DNA of 64,000 nucleotides from Dactylosporangium aurantiacum (GTDB taxonomy: Bacteria > Actinomycetota > Actinomycetes > Mycobacteriales > Micromonosporaceae). Under the pieces are notes generated by a model, which was not told the DNA's origin, searched no databases, and worked only from the letters and a program-made list of their open reading frames with translations. The position numbers were made by a program, and so were the translations under genes. The DNA lies in NCBI RefSeq assembly GCF_000716715.1, contig NZ_JNYJ01000054.1, positions 62,001 to 126,000 on the forward strand. Reading direction: 5' to 3'. Shown here one piece after another: positions 28,716-37,059 of this stretch. Numbering within the stretch: position 1 is the stretch's first letter; each line of letters begins with the position of its first letter.

Positions 28716-28769
28716 GGCGCTCCAGTCTCATTTCGTCTCAGTTGCGGTCGCCCCGGTGCGCGGCGACTC

Positions 28770-29150
28770 TCACCCGCCTGAGGTCAGGTGGGGCAGGAGC
28801 TTGGTGGCAGCTTCCACGACCGACCGGGCCTCGGCGTGCGCCTCCGTGCCTCGGCCGCAGTGGTGCCGGCCTCCTGGGCGGACGGGTACTCCAATCGTCG
28901 GGTTCACCGGAAGGCCGAGGCGATCCTGCGCCGCGTCCGCCGCCGCATGGACGGCGGCGCGCGCGGGGGTGCCGACCACCAGCACATCCACGTCGTTGGG
29001 CAGGGCTCCCGGTTGGCCGTCGTGCCGTGCCGCCCAGGAACCGTCGATATACACGCGTCGTACGTCGTGACGCGGTGCTCGGTGGCAGCCCGCAGAAGCC
29101 GGGTCCGGCCGACCTTGCGGTCGTGGACCAGGCGCGGGACCGGGCGTTCG
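28770..29150 (-). pseudogene. Decayed nucleotidyltransferase (ArsR-MNT-like) gene
   Basis: On the minus strand a segment starting at GTG 29054 reads VYIDGSWAARHDGQPG then PNDVDVLVVGTPARAAV and RLGLPVNPTI, the GS...DxD signature of a minimal nucleotidyltransferase as found in actinomycete ArsR-nucleotidyltransferase fusions. Just upstream, in another frame (about 29072-29140), HDRKVGRTRLLRAATEHRV looks like the wing of the preceding HTH domain. The frame change and the missing linker suggest a frameshifted, deleted remnant. It sits directly beyond the tRNA 3' fragment, consistent with island decay. A short functional gene cannot be excluded. Confidence 0.55.
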
Positions 29151-29206
29151 TTGTTTCCTGCGTTGCGCCGTGTTCCACCGATCGGGTCGGGTGCGCGGCG
29201 GCGCGG

Positions 29207-29659
29207 TCAGCGGTGGCCGGCGAAGAAGGCGCGCAGCAGGGCCGCGGACTCGGCGGCCAGGACCCCGGCGAGGACCTCGGGGCGGTGGGTGAGCCGGCGG
29301 TCGCGCAGGACGTCCCACAGAGAGCCGGCCGCGCCGGTCTTGGGCTCCCACGCGCCGAAGACCACGGTGCCGACGCGGGACAGGACGAGGGCGCCGGCGC
29401 ACATCGTGCAGGGTTCGACGGTGACGACCAGGGCGCAGTCCTCCAGCCGCCACGCGCCGAGGCGGGTGGCGGCGCGGCGCAGCGCGAGGATCTCGGCGTG
29501 GGCGGTCGGGTCGCCGGTGGCCTCCCGCTCGTTGTGGGCGGCGCCGAGCTCGGTGCCGTCGGGGCCGAGGACGACCGCCCCGATCGGCACGTCGGGGCCG
29601 GCGGACGCGGCGACCTGCAGGGCGCGCCGCATCGCCGGCTCCCAGCGCTGGAGCACGGG
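29207..29659 (-). CDS. tadA: tRNA-specific adenosine deaminase
   Basis: Converts A34 to inosine in tRNA-Arg. It has the deaminase zinc site (PTAHAEIL with catalytic Glu, and PCTMCAGAL), and GAWEPKTGAAGSLWDVLRDRRLTHRPEV as in actinobacterial TadA. The GTG at 29659, 2 nt after the preceding stop, gives 150 residues and implies coupling; ATG 29632 (MRRALQVAASAG) is an alternative. Follows its usual partner gene. Confidence 0.93.
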   Translation of the reverse strand, partial: PVLQRWEPAMRRALQVAASAGPDVPIGAVVLGPDGTELGAAHNEREATGDPTAHAEILALRRAATRLGAWRLEDCALVVTVEPCTMCAGALVLSRVGTVVFGAWEPKTGAAGSLWDVLRDRRLTHRPEVLAGVLAAESAALLRAFFAGHR

Positions 29660-29661
29660 CG

Positions 29662-30186
29662 TCAGGCCTCGCGCAGCTCTTCGATCTCGTCGCCGGCGCC
29701 GATCGCCTGGCAGATCTCCGCGGTGAGGTCGGCCGGGAGCATGCCCTCCTGGGCGCACAGCTCCAGCAGGCGCCCGCCGGGCAGGCCCAGGTCGGCGAGG
29801 AGCTCGGGATCGCCGACCGGCTCGATGTCGGGCTCGGCCGACGGCCGCTCGTCCTCGTCCTCGTCCTCGTCGGTGTCGTCGACCTCTTCGTCGGCGATCT
29901 CCGGCAGCTGCTCCTCGATGTCGCCGAGGAGGATGGCGCCGAGGCGGGACTCCGCGGCGAAGACCGAGTCGGAGCCGAAGATCCGCAGGTCCTCACCGTC
30001 GTCGAGGCGCAGGATCACCAGATACGCGTCGTCGGACTCGACGAACAGCAGCGACACCGTTGCGTCCGGGTCGGTGTCCCGGAGGCGTTCGGTGATCTCC
30101 TCGACGTCGGCGACGCCAGTGAGGTCGAGCTCGGCCGCGGCCCAGCTCTTGGAGCCGCGTGTGACAGCGGCAGCGAAGTGCGACAC
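29662..30186 (-). CDS. tRNA adenosine deaminase-associated protein
   Basis: 174 residues, the small acidic protein that actinobacteria encode directly upstream of tadA (MSHFAAAVTRGSKSWAAAELDL). It has a highly acidic stretch (EEVDDTDEDEDEDE) at about 100-113 and a C-terminal helical segment. The name comes from genomic association; its function is not established. GTG start behind GGGGGGACC. Confidence 0.92.
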   Translation of the reverse strand: MSHFAAAVTRGSKSWAAAELDLTGVADVEEITERLRDTDPDATVSLLFVESDDAYLVILRLDDGEDLRIFGSDSVFAAESRLGAILLGDIEEQLPEIADEEVDDTDEDEDEDERPSAEPDIEPVGDPELLADLGLPGGRLLELCAQEGMLPADLTAEICQAIGAGDEIEELREA

Positions 30187-30254
30187 GGTCCCCCCGGTCG
30201 GTGTTCGTCGTTACCCGAGAACACTATTCGAGCAGATCGGCGGTTGGCGCAGGG

Positions 30255-30464
30255 CTAGTCGGCGAGTCGTCGGCGAGTCGCGATCAGCTCGCGGAGACGG
30301 TCGGCGCGCAGACGGCGTGGATGGAGCCGCTCGCGAAGCGCTTTCGCGTCCGCGAGCTCGACCAGCAGCGCGAGCCGCCGACGACGCCGCTCGGGATCGA
30401 GCCGCTGCAGCCTCAAAGCCATGTTGCTGAGAGTGATGCTCGCCGCAATCCACGTCAAGACCAC
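30255..30464 (-). CDS. Possible small basic protein
   Basis: 69 residues: a short hydrophobic N-terminus (VLTWIAASITLSNMAL) followed by a strongly basic, helical Arg/Leu-rich segment. GTG start with AAGGA about 10 nt upstream. It fills the otherwise empty 343-base stretch 30187-30529. I see no family similarity; it could be a chance ORF. Confidence 0.35.
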   Translation of the reverse strand: MVLTWIAASITLSNMALRLQRLDPERRRRRLALLVELADAKALRERLHPRRLRADRLRELIATRRRLAD

Positions 30465-30529
30465 GCGGGAAAGTCCTTGTGCCAGCTACCCAGTGTGAGC
30501 GAACGCGCCTCACAGCGCAGTGAGACCAG

Positions 30530-31099
30530 CTACCAGAGGAGCCAGTCGCCGCCGGCCAGCCGGTACGCCACGACGATCCCACCGATCGCCACGGCGATGC
30601 CGCTGGACACCGCGACCCCGACCGCGACGCCGCGGTCGCCGAACCTCGCAAGGATGAACGACGCGGCCCACGCGACCACCCCGGCGATCAGGGTGAGCCA
30701 GATGTAGCCGCGGGCGGAGGTGGCGAGCAGGCCGAAGAGCAGCATCCAGGCGGCCCCGGCGGCGGCGCCGGCGGTGACCTTCGGGCTGCGCACGGGCAGC
30801 GGCTCGCGGTACGTGGGCCGCGGCGGCCCCTGGGTGACCACGAACGGCGGCGGCCGCAGCACGCCCTGCCAGGCGCCGTAGGAGGCGGCGGGGGTGAGCG
30901 GGCGGGTGGCGCTGAGCCGCGGCGGCGGGCCGATGACCGGCGGCCCGTTCGCGCCCGGCCAGGTGGAGCGAACGGCGGTCACGCCGGACGCGCCGTTGGG
31001 CGCCGGCGGCACCGGATGGGCGCTGCTGGGCATGGCGGGCGCCGGGCCCGCTGGGCGCGAGGCGTCCGGCGAGCTCCACGGCGACTCGTTCACTGCCAC
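30530..31099 (-). CDS. Membrane protein with proline-rich N-terminus
   Basis: 189 residues as called from GTG 31099 (another GTG lies 6 nt downstream). The first ~105 residues are Pro/Ala-rich and unstructured-looking; the C-terminal ~80 form three hydrophobic helices (GAAAGAAWMLLFGLLATS, YIWLTLIAGVVAWAASFIL, GVAVSSGIAVAIGGIVVAY). Function and family unknown. It lies downstream of the secreted propeller gene on the same strand. Confidence 0.6.
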   Translation of the reverse strand: MAVNESPWSSPDASRPAGPAPAMPSSAHPVPPAPNGASGVTAVRSTWPGANGPPVIGPPPRLSATRPLTPAASYGAWQGVLRPPPFVVTQGPPRPTYREPLPVRSPKVTAGAAAGAAWMLLFGLLATSARGYIWLTLIAGVVAWAASFILARFGDRGVAVGVAVSSGIAVAIGGIVVAYRLAGGDWLLW

Positions 31100-31183
31100 G
31101 AAAAAGAGCTTAGCCCGGCCGCCCCAGGGGGACGACCGGGCCGAGCCACGCGACCTACCGGAGGAAGGGCCTGACGGCACCGG

Positions 31184-32341
31184 CTAGCTGAACAGCGCGA
31201 TCCGCTTCTGCGTCACCCCGCCGATGGTGGTGAACTCGCCACCGGCCACGATCTGGCCGATCGCCGGGTTGGCCGCCATGGCCCGCACGCCGGCGACGCC
31301 GTTGCCCTGCGGCGCCCAGTCGAGCAGCTTGCCGTGTCCGTCGATCGCGGCGAGCTTCACCCGCGACACGGACCCGTCGGTGCAGGCGCCCTGGCTGCCG
31401 TTGTTGTTGGTGGTGCAGGCCTTGTCGTAGTGGCCGCCGACGTACGCGACGCCGTCGAGCACGGCGACGGCCTGGACGTCGCCGTCGAAGACCCGGGTCC
31501 ACAGCGCCTTGCCGGTGGGACTGTAGGCGACCGCGCGTCCGCCCGTGCCGCCCATGCCGACGTAGATCCCGTCCGGGCCGACCGCCACCGCCAGCACGAT
31601 CGCCGACGGCCGCGGCAGGAAGGTCTTGTCCAGCCTGCCGTCGACCGCGTCGACGGCGGTGAGCCGCAGCGTGTTGCTGACCCCGTTGGTCTTGTGGAAG
31701 GAGCCGCCGAGGTACACCTTGCCGGCCGCCACGGCGAGCGCCTCGACGCGGTCGTCGGTGGTGGGTGTCCACGCCGCGTCGAGCTCGCCGGTGGCGAGGC
31801 TGAACGCGGCGAGGTTGGTCCGCTTGGCGGTGTCGACCGCGGTGAACTTGCCGCCGACGTACAGCCGGCCGCCGCCCACCCCCAGGGTGACCGGCGAGCC
31901 GGACACCGCGTGGTTGAAGGCGGCGACGGCGCCGGTGGTCGCGTCGAGCCGGGCGAGCGAGTCCCGCTTGGCCCCGCCGACGGTCGAGAAGTCACCGGCC
32001 GCATACACAGAGTCACCGTGCACCGCGAGGGCACGGACGGTGCCGTCCGCGGCCGGCGCCCAGTCCAGCAGCGCGCCGGTGTGCGCGTTGATCGCCGCCA
32101 GCCGGCTCCGGGCGACGCTCTTGCCATTGACGATCGCCTTGCCGAACGATCCGCCGACGTACACGGTCGAGCCGTCGGTGGAGTAGGCCACGGCCCAGAC
32201 GGTGCCGTCGAAGGAGGGCGAGAGCAGCGGCGTCTTCTCGACCACCGAGGCGCTGGCCGAGGCCCCGCCGAACAGGCCGCACACCGTCGTGGCGGCCGCC
32301 GCCACGAGCACCGTTCTCACCATTTGCCGGAAAAGTCGCAT
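31184..32341 (-). CDS. Secreted beta-propeller protein with YVGG repeats
   Basis: 385 residues: Sec signal peptide ([22 protein letters not shown]) and then at least six repeats containing the motif (V/L)YVGGxF or AGDF/YLGGSF, spaced about 45-50 residues, with intervening LAAxDxxTG strands. The layout is a beta-propeller of the type found in PQQ-like or delta-60-like repeat proteins. Probably extracellular binding or scaffold. ATG 32341 is one of several possible starts; none has a strong RBS. Confidence 0.78.
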   Translation of the reverse strand: MRLFRQMVRTVLVAAAATTVCGLFGGASASASVVEKTPLLSPSFDGTVWAVAYSTDGSTVYVGGSFGKAIVNGKSVARSRLAAINAHTGALLDWAPAADGTVRALAVHGDSVYAAGDFSTVGGAKRDSLARLDATTGAVAAFNHAVSGSPVTLGVGGGRLYVGGKFTAVDTAKRTNLAAFSLATGELDAAWTPTTDDRVEALAVAAGKVYLGGSFHKTNGVSNTLRLTAVDAVDGRLDKTFLPRPSAIVLAVAVGPDGIYVGMGGTGGRAVAYSPTGKALWTRVFDGDVQAVAVLDGVAYVGGHYDKACTTNNNGSQGACTDGSVSRVKLAAIDGHGKLLDWAPQGNGVAGVRAMAANPAIGQIVAGGEFTTIGGVTQKRIALFS

Positions 32342-32456
32342 GAGGCACACGCTAACGGGTAGTAACCGCCCAATTTGCACGGAACCGGCACGCTTAAGGC
32401 GTTCGGCGGCCGTCCCGAGCCGAACGGGTGATCGGGTGGTGTGCGAGAGTTCCGCA

Positions 32457-33461
32457 GTGCGTGATGCGACGTTGAACGTGGCGGTGATCGGACTCGGACT
32501 GATCGGCGGATCGGTCCTGCGCGCGCTCGCGGCGCGGGGGCATCAGGTCAGCGGTTACGACGCCGACCCGGCCACCAGGGCGACCGCCCGCACCGCCGCC
32601 GCCCAGGCGCCGGCCAACGCCCGGTGGCACGTCACCGCGACCGTCGCCGACGCCGTGCGCGACGCCGACCTGGCCGTCGTCGCCGTGCCGCTGCCCGCCG
32701 TCGGAGGGGTCTTCGACGAGCTGGCGTCGCTCGCGTACGTGGGGGTCGTCACCGACGTCACCTCCGTGAAGGGTCCCGTGCGGGACCTGGCCCTCGACCG
32801 GCTCCGCACCGGCGGGCAGTCCCTCGCCACCTTCATCGGCGGCCACCCGATGGCCGGCCGCGAGACGTCCGGCTTCACCGCCGCCGACCCGCGACTGTTC
32901 GACGGCTGCGCCTGGGTGCTGTGCCTGGAGGAGGACGGCGCCGGCCTGCGCGACTGGATCGAGCTGGCCGCGCTCGTCACCGGCCTCGGCGCCCGGGTCG
33001 TGCCGGCCACCGCCGAGGAGCACGACCAGGCGGTCGCCACGATCTCGCACGTGCCGCACCTCGTCGCCGCCGCCGTCGCGGCCCGCATCACCACCGACCC
33101 GCTCGCCGGCACCCTCGGCGCGGGCTCGTTCCGGGACGGCACCCGGGTCGCCGCCGCCCGCCCCGAGCTCACCGCGGCGATGTGCGGCGGCAACGCCGAG
33201 GCGGTCCGCGCGGCCCTCGACGCCGTGCTCGCCGACCTCGCCGCGGCGCGGGCCGCCCTCGACGGCGCCGACCCGATCACCGCGCTGGTGCCGTGGCTGA
33301 CGCCCGGCCACACCGCGCGGCAGGCCTGGCCGCCGGTGCCCGGCGAGACGGCCGACCTGCCCGCGCGCGCCGACGTCCTGCTGCGCCTGGGTCGCGTCGG
33401 CGGCTGGGTCGAGTCGGTCGCCGACGACGGCAGGACCGTCCACGCGGTCCGACCCGCCTGA
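32457..33461 (+). CDS. tyrA: Prephenate dehydrogenase
   Basis: NAD(P)-dependent oxidative decarboxylation of prephenate in tyrosine synthesis. 334 residues: Rossmann motif [11 protein letters not shown] near the N-terminus, DVTSVKGPV, the conserved [12 protein letters not shown] loop and [18 protein letters not shown]. The start is GTG 32457 ([12 protein letters not shown]); GTG 32439 would add six residues. It is divergent from the propeller gene. Confidence 0.93.
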   Translation: MRDATLNVAVIGLGLIGGSVLRALAARGHQVSGYDADPATRATARTAAAQAPANARWHVTATVADAVRDADLAVVAVPLPAVGGVFDELASLAYVGVVTDVTSVKGPVRDLALDRLRTGGQSLATFIGGHPMAGRETSGFTAADPRLFDGCAWVLCLEEDGAGLRDWIELAALVTGLGARVVPATAEEHDQAVATISHVPHLVAAAVAARITTDPLAGTLGAGSFRDGTRVAAARPELTAAMCGGNAEAVRAALDAVLADLAAARAALDGADPITALVPWLTPGHTARQAWPPVPGETADLPARADVLLRLGRVGGWVESVADDGRTVHAVRPA

Positions 33462-33463
33462 GA

Positions 33464-33505
33464 GCACCGCCGGCAAGGCACCGCCGGCAAGGCACCGCCG
33501 GCGCC
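33464..33505. repeat. Tandem repeat, 14-bp unit, 3 copies
   Basis: GCACCGCCGGCAAG repeated three times (the last ending GCGCC) in the 56-bp spacer between the convergent tyrA and mtnA genes. The embedded GCCGGC can pair between copies, so it may double as a terminator. Confidence 0.8.
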
Positions 33506-33517
33506 AAGGTGAAACCG

Positions 33518-34471
33518 TCAGGGGCGCCAGACGCGGGTGTCGGTGACGATGGCGGTGACCAGGGAGGCCGGGGTCACGTCGAAGGCCGGGTTCACCGCCT
33601 CGGTGCCCGGAGGGGCCGACGCGCCGGCGACCTCGGCGGCGCCCCGGTCCTCGATCTCGACCTCGGCGCCGGACGGCGTGGACAGGTCGACGGTGGACTC
33701 GGGCGCGACGCAGATGAACGGGATGCCCGCCGCCCGGGCGCCCAGGGCATGCGCGTAGCTGCCGACCTTGTTGACCACGTCGCCGTTGGCGCAGATCCGG
33801 TCCGCGCCCAGGATGACGGCGTCGACCTCGCCGCGGGCCATGAGGAACGGCCCGGCCGAGTCGACGGCGAGGCGGTGCGGGATGCCGGCGCGGGCCAGCT
33901 CCCAGGTGGTGAGCCGGGCGCCCTGCAGCAGGGGGCGGGTCTCGCTGGCGACGACCTCGCCGAGGGCGGCGCGGCGGTGCAGCTCGAAGGCGACGGCGAG
34001 CGCGGTCCCGCCCGTCACGGTGCACAGGGCGCCGGTGTTGCAGTGGGTCAGCAGGCGGACGCCGGGACCGCACAGGGAGGTGACGAGGTCGGCGCCGAGG
34101 CGGCCCATCTCGCCGGAGGAGTGGATCTCCTCGTCGCGGACGCGCAGCGCCTCGTCGAGCACCGCGGAGAAGGACGGCAGGTGCGCGGCGGCCCGGCGGG
34201 CGCCGCGGGCGAGGTTGACCGCGGTCGGCCGGGCGGTCTCGACGCGGCGGACCAGCTCGGCGACGACCGCCGGGTCGCGGGACGCGGCGGCGGCCAGCGC
34301 GACGCCCATGGCGCCGGCCACGCCCAGGGCCGGCGCGCCCCGCACGGCCAACCGCTGGATGGCGTCGACCAGCTCATCCACAGTGGACAGCCGCAGCCAG
34401 ACCGTCTCGCCGGGCAGGCGGGTCTGGTCGACGATGACGACGGCCCCGTCGACCCAGTCGATCGTTCGCAT
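33518..34471 (-). CDS. mtnA: Methylthioribose-1-phosphate isomerase
   Basis: Aldose-ketose isomerase of the methionine salvage pathway. 317 residues: RGAPALGVAGAMG near the start, catalytic Cys in LLTHCNTGALC and Asp in ILGADRICANGDVVNKVG, then the terminal AFDVTPASLVTAIVTD. ATG 34471 has GGGAG 5 nt upstream; four upstream codons were dropped. No other salvage genes lie nearby in the window. Confidence 0.95.
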   Translation of the reverse strand: MRTIDWVDGAVVIVDQTRLPGETVWLRLSTVDELVDAIQRLAVRGAPALGVAGAMGVALAAAASRDPAVVAELVRRVETARPTAVNLARGARRAAAHLPSFSAVLDEALRVRDEEIHSSGEMGRLGADLVTSLCGPGVRLLTHCNTGALCTVTGGTALAVAFELHRRAALGEVVASETRPLLQGARLTTWELARAGIPHRLAVDSAGPFLMARGEVDAVILGADRICANGDVVNKVGSYAHALGARAAGIPFICVAPESTVDLSTPSGAEVEIEDRGAAEVAGASAPPGTEAVNPAFDVTPASLVTAIVTDTRVWRP

Positions 34472-34541
34472 GGCAACTCCCAACGGTCATGATTTACGGA
34501 AAACGGCAACGGGTCAGGTTGACGCGCGTACATTCCCGGTT

Positions 34542-35000
34542 ATGAGCACCGGATTGGCGCTCGCGACGGTCCTGGGCCTTCTCGTGGCCGGTCCGATCGC
34601 GTTGATGAGGGTCCCGACCCACCTGCAGCTCACGGTCACCGAAACGGCCCTGGTCATCGAGCCGCAGGGACTGGACCGCTGGTGGGCGGGGACGGGCAGG
34701 ATCGAGGTGCCGCTCGCGGCGATCGCCTCGATCCGGATCGTGCCGCGGTCGGAGGCCCCGGCCGTCGCGCACAGACACCGGCTGCGACCGGGCGCGCTGC
34801 ACCTGACCGGGAAGATCACCGCGGGAGTGCACGACGGCACGTTCTGGGACGTGCGCGACGGCGACCAGCTGCTGATGATCACCTGCCGGCCGGAGGCCGA
34901 GTTCAAGGCGCTGGTGCTGCAGTTCGCCAACCCGTTCGCGACGCTGACCCGCACGCGGACAGTGGTCGCGCACCGTGCGACGCGGAGCACTACCTTCTAG
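34542..35000 (+). CDS. Membrane-anchored protein, PH-like fold possible
   Basis: 152 residues: one N-terminal helix (LALATVLGLLVAGPIALM) and a soluble beta-rich part (LQLTVTETALVIEPQGLDRWWAGTGRIEVPLAAIASIRIV) suggestive of bacterial PH-like domains that start with such a strand pattern. Function unknown. It is divergent from mtnA, and its stop lies 3 nt before the PHP gene, so the two are co-transcribed. Confidence 0.7.
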   Translation: MSTGLALATVLGLLVAGPIALMRVPTHLQLTVTETALVIEPQGLDRWWAGTGRIEVPLAAIASIRIVPRSEAPAVAHRHRLRPGALHLTGKITAGVHDGTFWDVRDGDQLLMITCRPEAEFKALVLQFANPFATLTRTRTVVAHRATRSTTF

Positions 35001-35003
35001 GGC

Positions 35004-36038
35004 ATGAGGGATCCGCTCGCCGATCTGCGACGCATCGCGTTCCTGCTGGAGCGGGCCCGCGAGAAGACCTACCGGGTGCGCGCGTTCCGCGGGGCGGCGG
35101 CGACCCTGGGCAAGCTGCCCGAGGGTGAGCTGGCGACCCGGGCCGCGGCCGGCACGCTGACGGAGCTGCCGGGCGTCGGCGAGGTGACCGCGCGGTGCGT
35201 GGCCGAGTCGCTCGCCGGGGAGGAGCCGGTCTACCTGCGCCGCCTGGAGGCGACCGCCGGGCAGGATCTCGACGAGGCGACCGCCGCGATGCTGGCGGCG
35301 CTGCGCGGCGACTGCCACTCGCACTCGGACTGGTCCGACGGCGGGTCGCCGATCGAGGAGATGGCCCTCGCGGCCGCCGGGCTGGGCCACGAGTACCTGG
35401 TGCTGACCGACCACTCGCCGCGGCTGACCGTGGCCAGAGGGCTGTCCGCGGAGCGGCTGACCGAGCAGCTCGACGTGGTCGCCGACCTCAACGCGGGCTT
35501 CGAAGGGCTGGGCATGTCCTTCCGGATCCTGACCGGCATCGAGGTGGACATCCTCGCCGACGGCTCGCTCGACCAGACCGACGAGCTGCTGGGGCGGCTC
35601 GACGTGGTGGTGGGCTCGGTGCACAGCAACCTGAAGGACGAGCCGGAGGTGATGACCCGGCGGATGGTCACCGCCCTGGCGAATCCCCATCTGGACATTC
35701 TCGGCCACTGCACGGGCCGCCTTATCACCGGCGGTCGTGGCACGCGGCCAGAAAGCCGGTTCGACGCGGCGCGGGTGTTCGCCGCAGCGGTCGAGCACGA
35801 CAAGGCCATCGAGATCAACTCGAGGCCCGAGCGGCTCGACCCGCCGAAGCGGCTGCTGCGGGTGGCGCTGGAGGCGGGCTGCCGGTTCTCGATCGACACC
35901 GACGCGCACGCCCCCGGCCAGCTCGACTGGCTGTCAAACGGCTGCGCGCGCGCCGTCGCCTGCGGGGTCCCGCTCGACCGGATCGTCAACACGCTGCCGG
36001 CCGCCGGGCTGAGGGAATGGGCCGAATCGCACAAATAG
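35004..36038 (+). CDS. PHP-domain phosphoesterase with N-terminal HhH region
   Basis: 344 residues. The N-terminal ~90 resemble the 8-kDa/helix-hairpin-helix part of family X DNA polymerases (RAFRGAAATLGKLP, LTELPGVGEVTARCVAE); from ~105 a PHP metal-dependent hydrolase domain follows with GDCHSHSDWSDG, EYLVLTDHS, VVVGSVHSNL, DILGHCTGR and SIDTDAHAPGQL. It looks like the PHP half of PolX without the polymerase palm. Likely DNA-end or nucleotide phosphoesterase; the last 105 bp overlap the EamA gene on the other strand. Confidence 0.9.
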   Translation: MRDPLADLRRIAFLLERAREKTYRVRAFRGAAATLGKLPEGELATRAAAGTLTELPGVGEVTARCVAESLAGEEPVYLRRLEATAGQDLDEATAAMLAALRGDCHSHSDWSDGGSPIEEMALAAAGLGHEYLVLTDHSPRLTVARGLSAERLTEQLDVVADLNAGFEGLGMSFRILTGIEVDILADGSLDQTDELLGRLDVVVGSVHSNLKDEPEVMTRRMVTALANPHLDILGHCTGRLITGGRGTRPESRFDAARVFAAAVEHDKAIEINSRPERLDPPKRLLRVALEAGCRFSIDTDAHAPGQLDWLSNGCARAVACGVPLDRIVNTLPAAGLREWAESHK

Positions 36039-36926
36039 CCCCTGCGAGATGCCGACGCCGCACAGCACGATGATGCCGCCGACGGGCTGGTTCCAGGTCA
36101 GGTGCTCGTGCAGGACGACGACCCCGGCGACGGCGCCGACGAAGGGCGGCAGGTAGGTCACCATCGAGCCGGTGGTGATGCCCGCGACCCGCACCACGTG
36201 GTTGTTCAGCGCGAACGCGATGCCGGTGCCGAAGACGCCGAGCGCGACGACCGCCAGGTACACCCGCGGCGAGTGCGACAGCGGCGACGGCGGCGCGCCG
36301 GCGATCAGCGGCGCCGCGACCAGCAGCTGCACCGTCGACATGGTCAGCTGGCCCACCGACAGCTGCAGCGGTGACAGCTCGAAGTGCTTCATCAGCCAGC
36401 GGGTGTAGTTGAAGGCGATGCCGTAGCAGGTGACCGCGCCGAGCAGCATGAGCTGGCCGGTCAGGGAGCTGCCGTCCACGCCGTTCCAGACGCCGAGGAC
36501 GACCAGCACGCCGGCGAACCCGGCGAGCAGGCCGGCGACCTGCCGGCGGGACGGGCGCTCGGCGCGCATCGCGACCAGGGTGACCACCAGCGTGGTGAGC
36601 GGGGCGGTGCCGTTCCAGATGCCGGCGAGGACCGAGGGGACCCGCTGCTCGGCGTAGCCGAACAGGGTGAAGGGCACGGTCGTGGCGAAGATCGCGTAGA
36701 TGAAGAGGTGCGCCCACAGCCGGACCCCGCGCGGCGGGCGCAGCCGCCGGGCGAACAGGAAGATCAGCAGGGTGAGCGCGCCGAGGACGATCCGGTAGCC
36801 GGCCACGTAGACCGGTGCCAGCTCGACCAACGCGTCCTTGATGAACATGAAGCTGGTGCCCCAGATGAGCGCCACGGCGAGGAACGCCGGCAGCCACCGG
36901 GACGCGTCAGGAGCGGGAGAGGTCAT
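35934..36926 (-). CDS. EamA-family (DMT) transporter
   Basis: 330 residues with ten hydrophobic helices in two EamA repeats (FLAVALIWGTSFMFIK at the first, CYGIAFNYTRWLMKHF at the second). A small-molecule exporter of the drug/metabolite superfamily; substrate unknown. AAGG precedes ATG 36926. The last ~35 residues (hydrophilic, from FPQPGGRQ) are encoded antisense to the end of the PHP gene, an unusually long 105-bp convergent overlap. Confidence 0.9.
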   Translation of the reverse strand: MTSPAPDASRWLPAFLAVALIWGTSFMFIKDALVELAPVYVAGYRIVLGALTLLIFLFARRLRPPRGVRLWAHLFIYAIFATTVPFTLFGYAEQRVPSVLAGIWNGTAPLTTLVVTLVAMRAERPSRRQVAGLLAGFAGVLVVLGVWNGVDGSSLTGQLMLLGAVTCYGIAFNYTRWLMKHFELSPLQLSVGQLTMSTVQLLVAAPLIAGAPPSPLSHSPRVYLAVVALGVFGTGIAFALNNHVVRVAGITTGSMVTYLPPFVGAVAGVVVLHEHLTWNQPVGGIIVLCGVGISQGLFVRFGPFPQPGGRQRVDDPVERDPAGDGARAAV

Positions 36927-37059
36927 GGGCCTTACTCTGCGCCCGCGCACCGGCCCGCGTCGCGCGGATTTCGGACCTGTGAGCGCAGGTCAGGCCACCG
37001 GTTGTGAATTGGCCTCAACGCGGGCGACAACGCCGAACGCGGTCGCGTAGGGTCGGCCC

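Larger units (their letters stand above)
26963..28718. mobile_element. Putative mini-island bounded by tRNA-Ser 3' direct repeats, carrying a Fic gene
   Basis: A direct repeat begins in the anticodon loop of tRNA-Ser(CGA) and continues through the tRNA 3' end and its terminator (26963 to about 27072; second copy 28608 to 28718). The first ~80 bp differ at only a few positions; the terminator portion is more diverged. Tyrosine recombinases commonly cross over at this part of tRNA genes. The enclosed ~1.6 kb holds only the Fic gene; no integrase is present, so this would be a remnant or a non-autonomous element. An old duplication by other means is possible. Confidence 0.55.

Noticed and set aside
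36102-37007. Plus-strand frames antisense to the EamA transporter
   Set aside because: No recognisable motif; hydrophilic charged low complexity opposite ten clear membrane helices.
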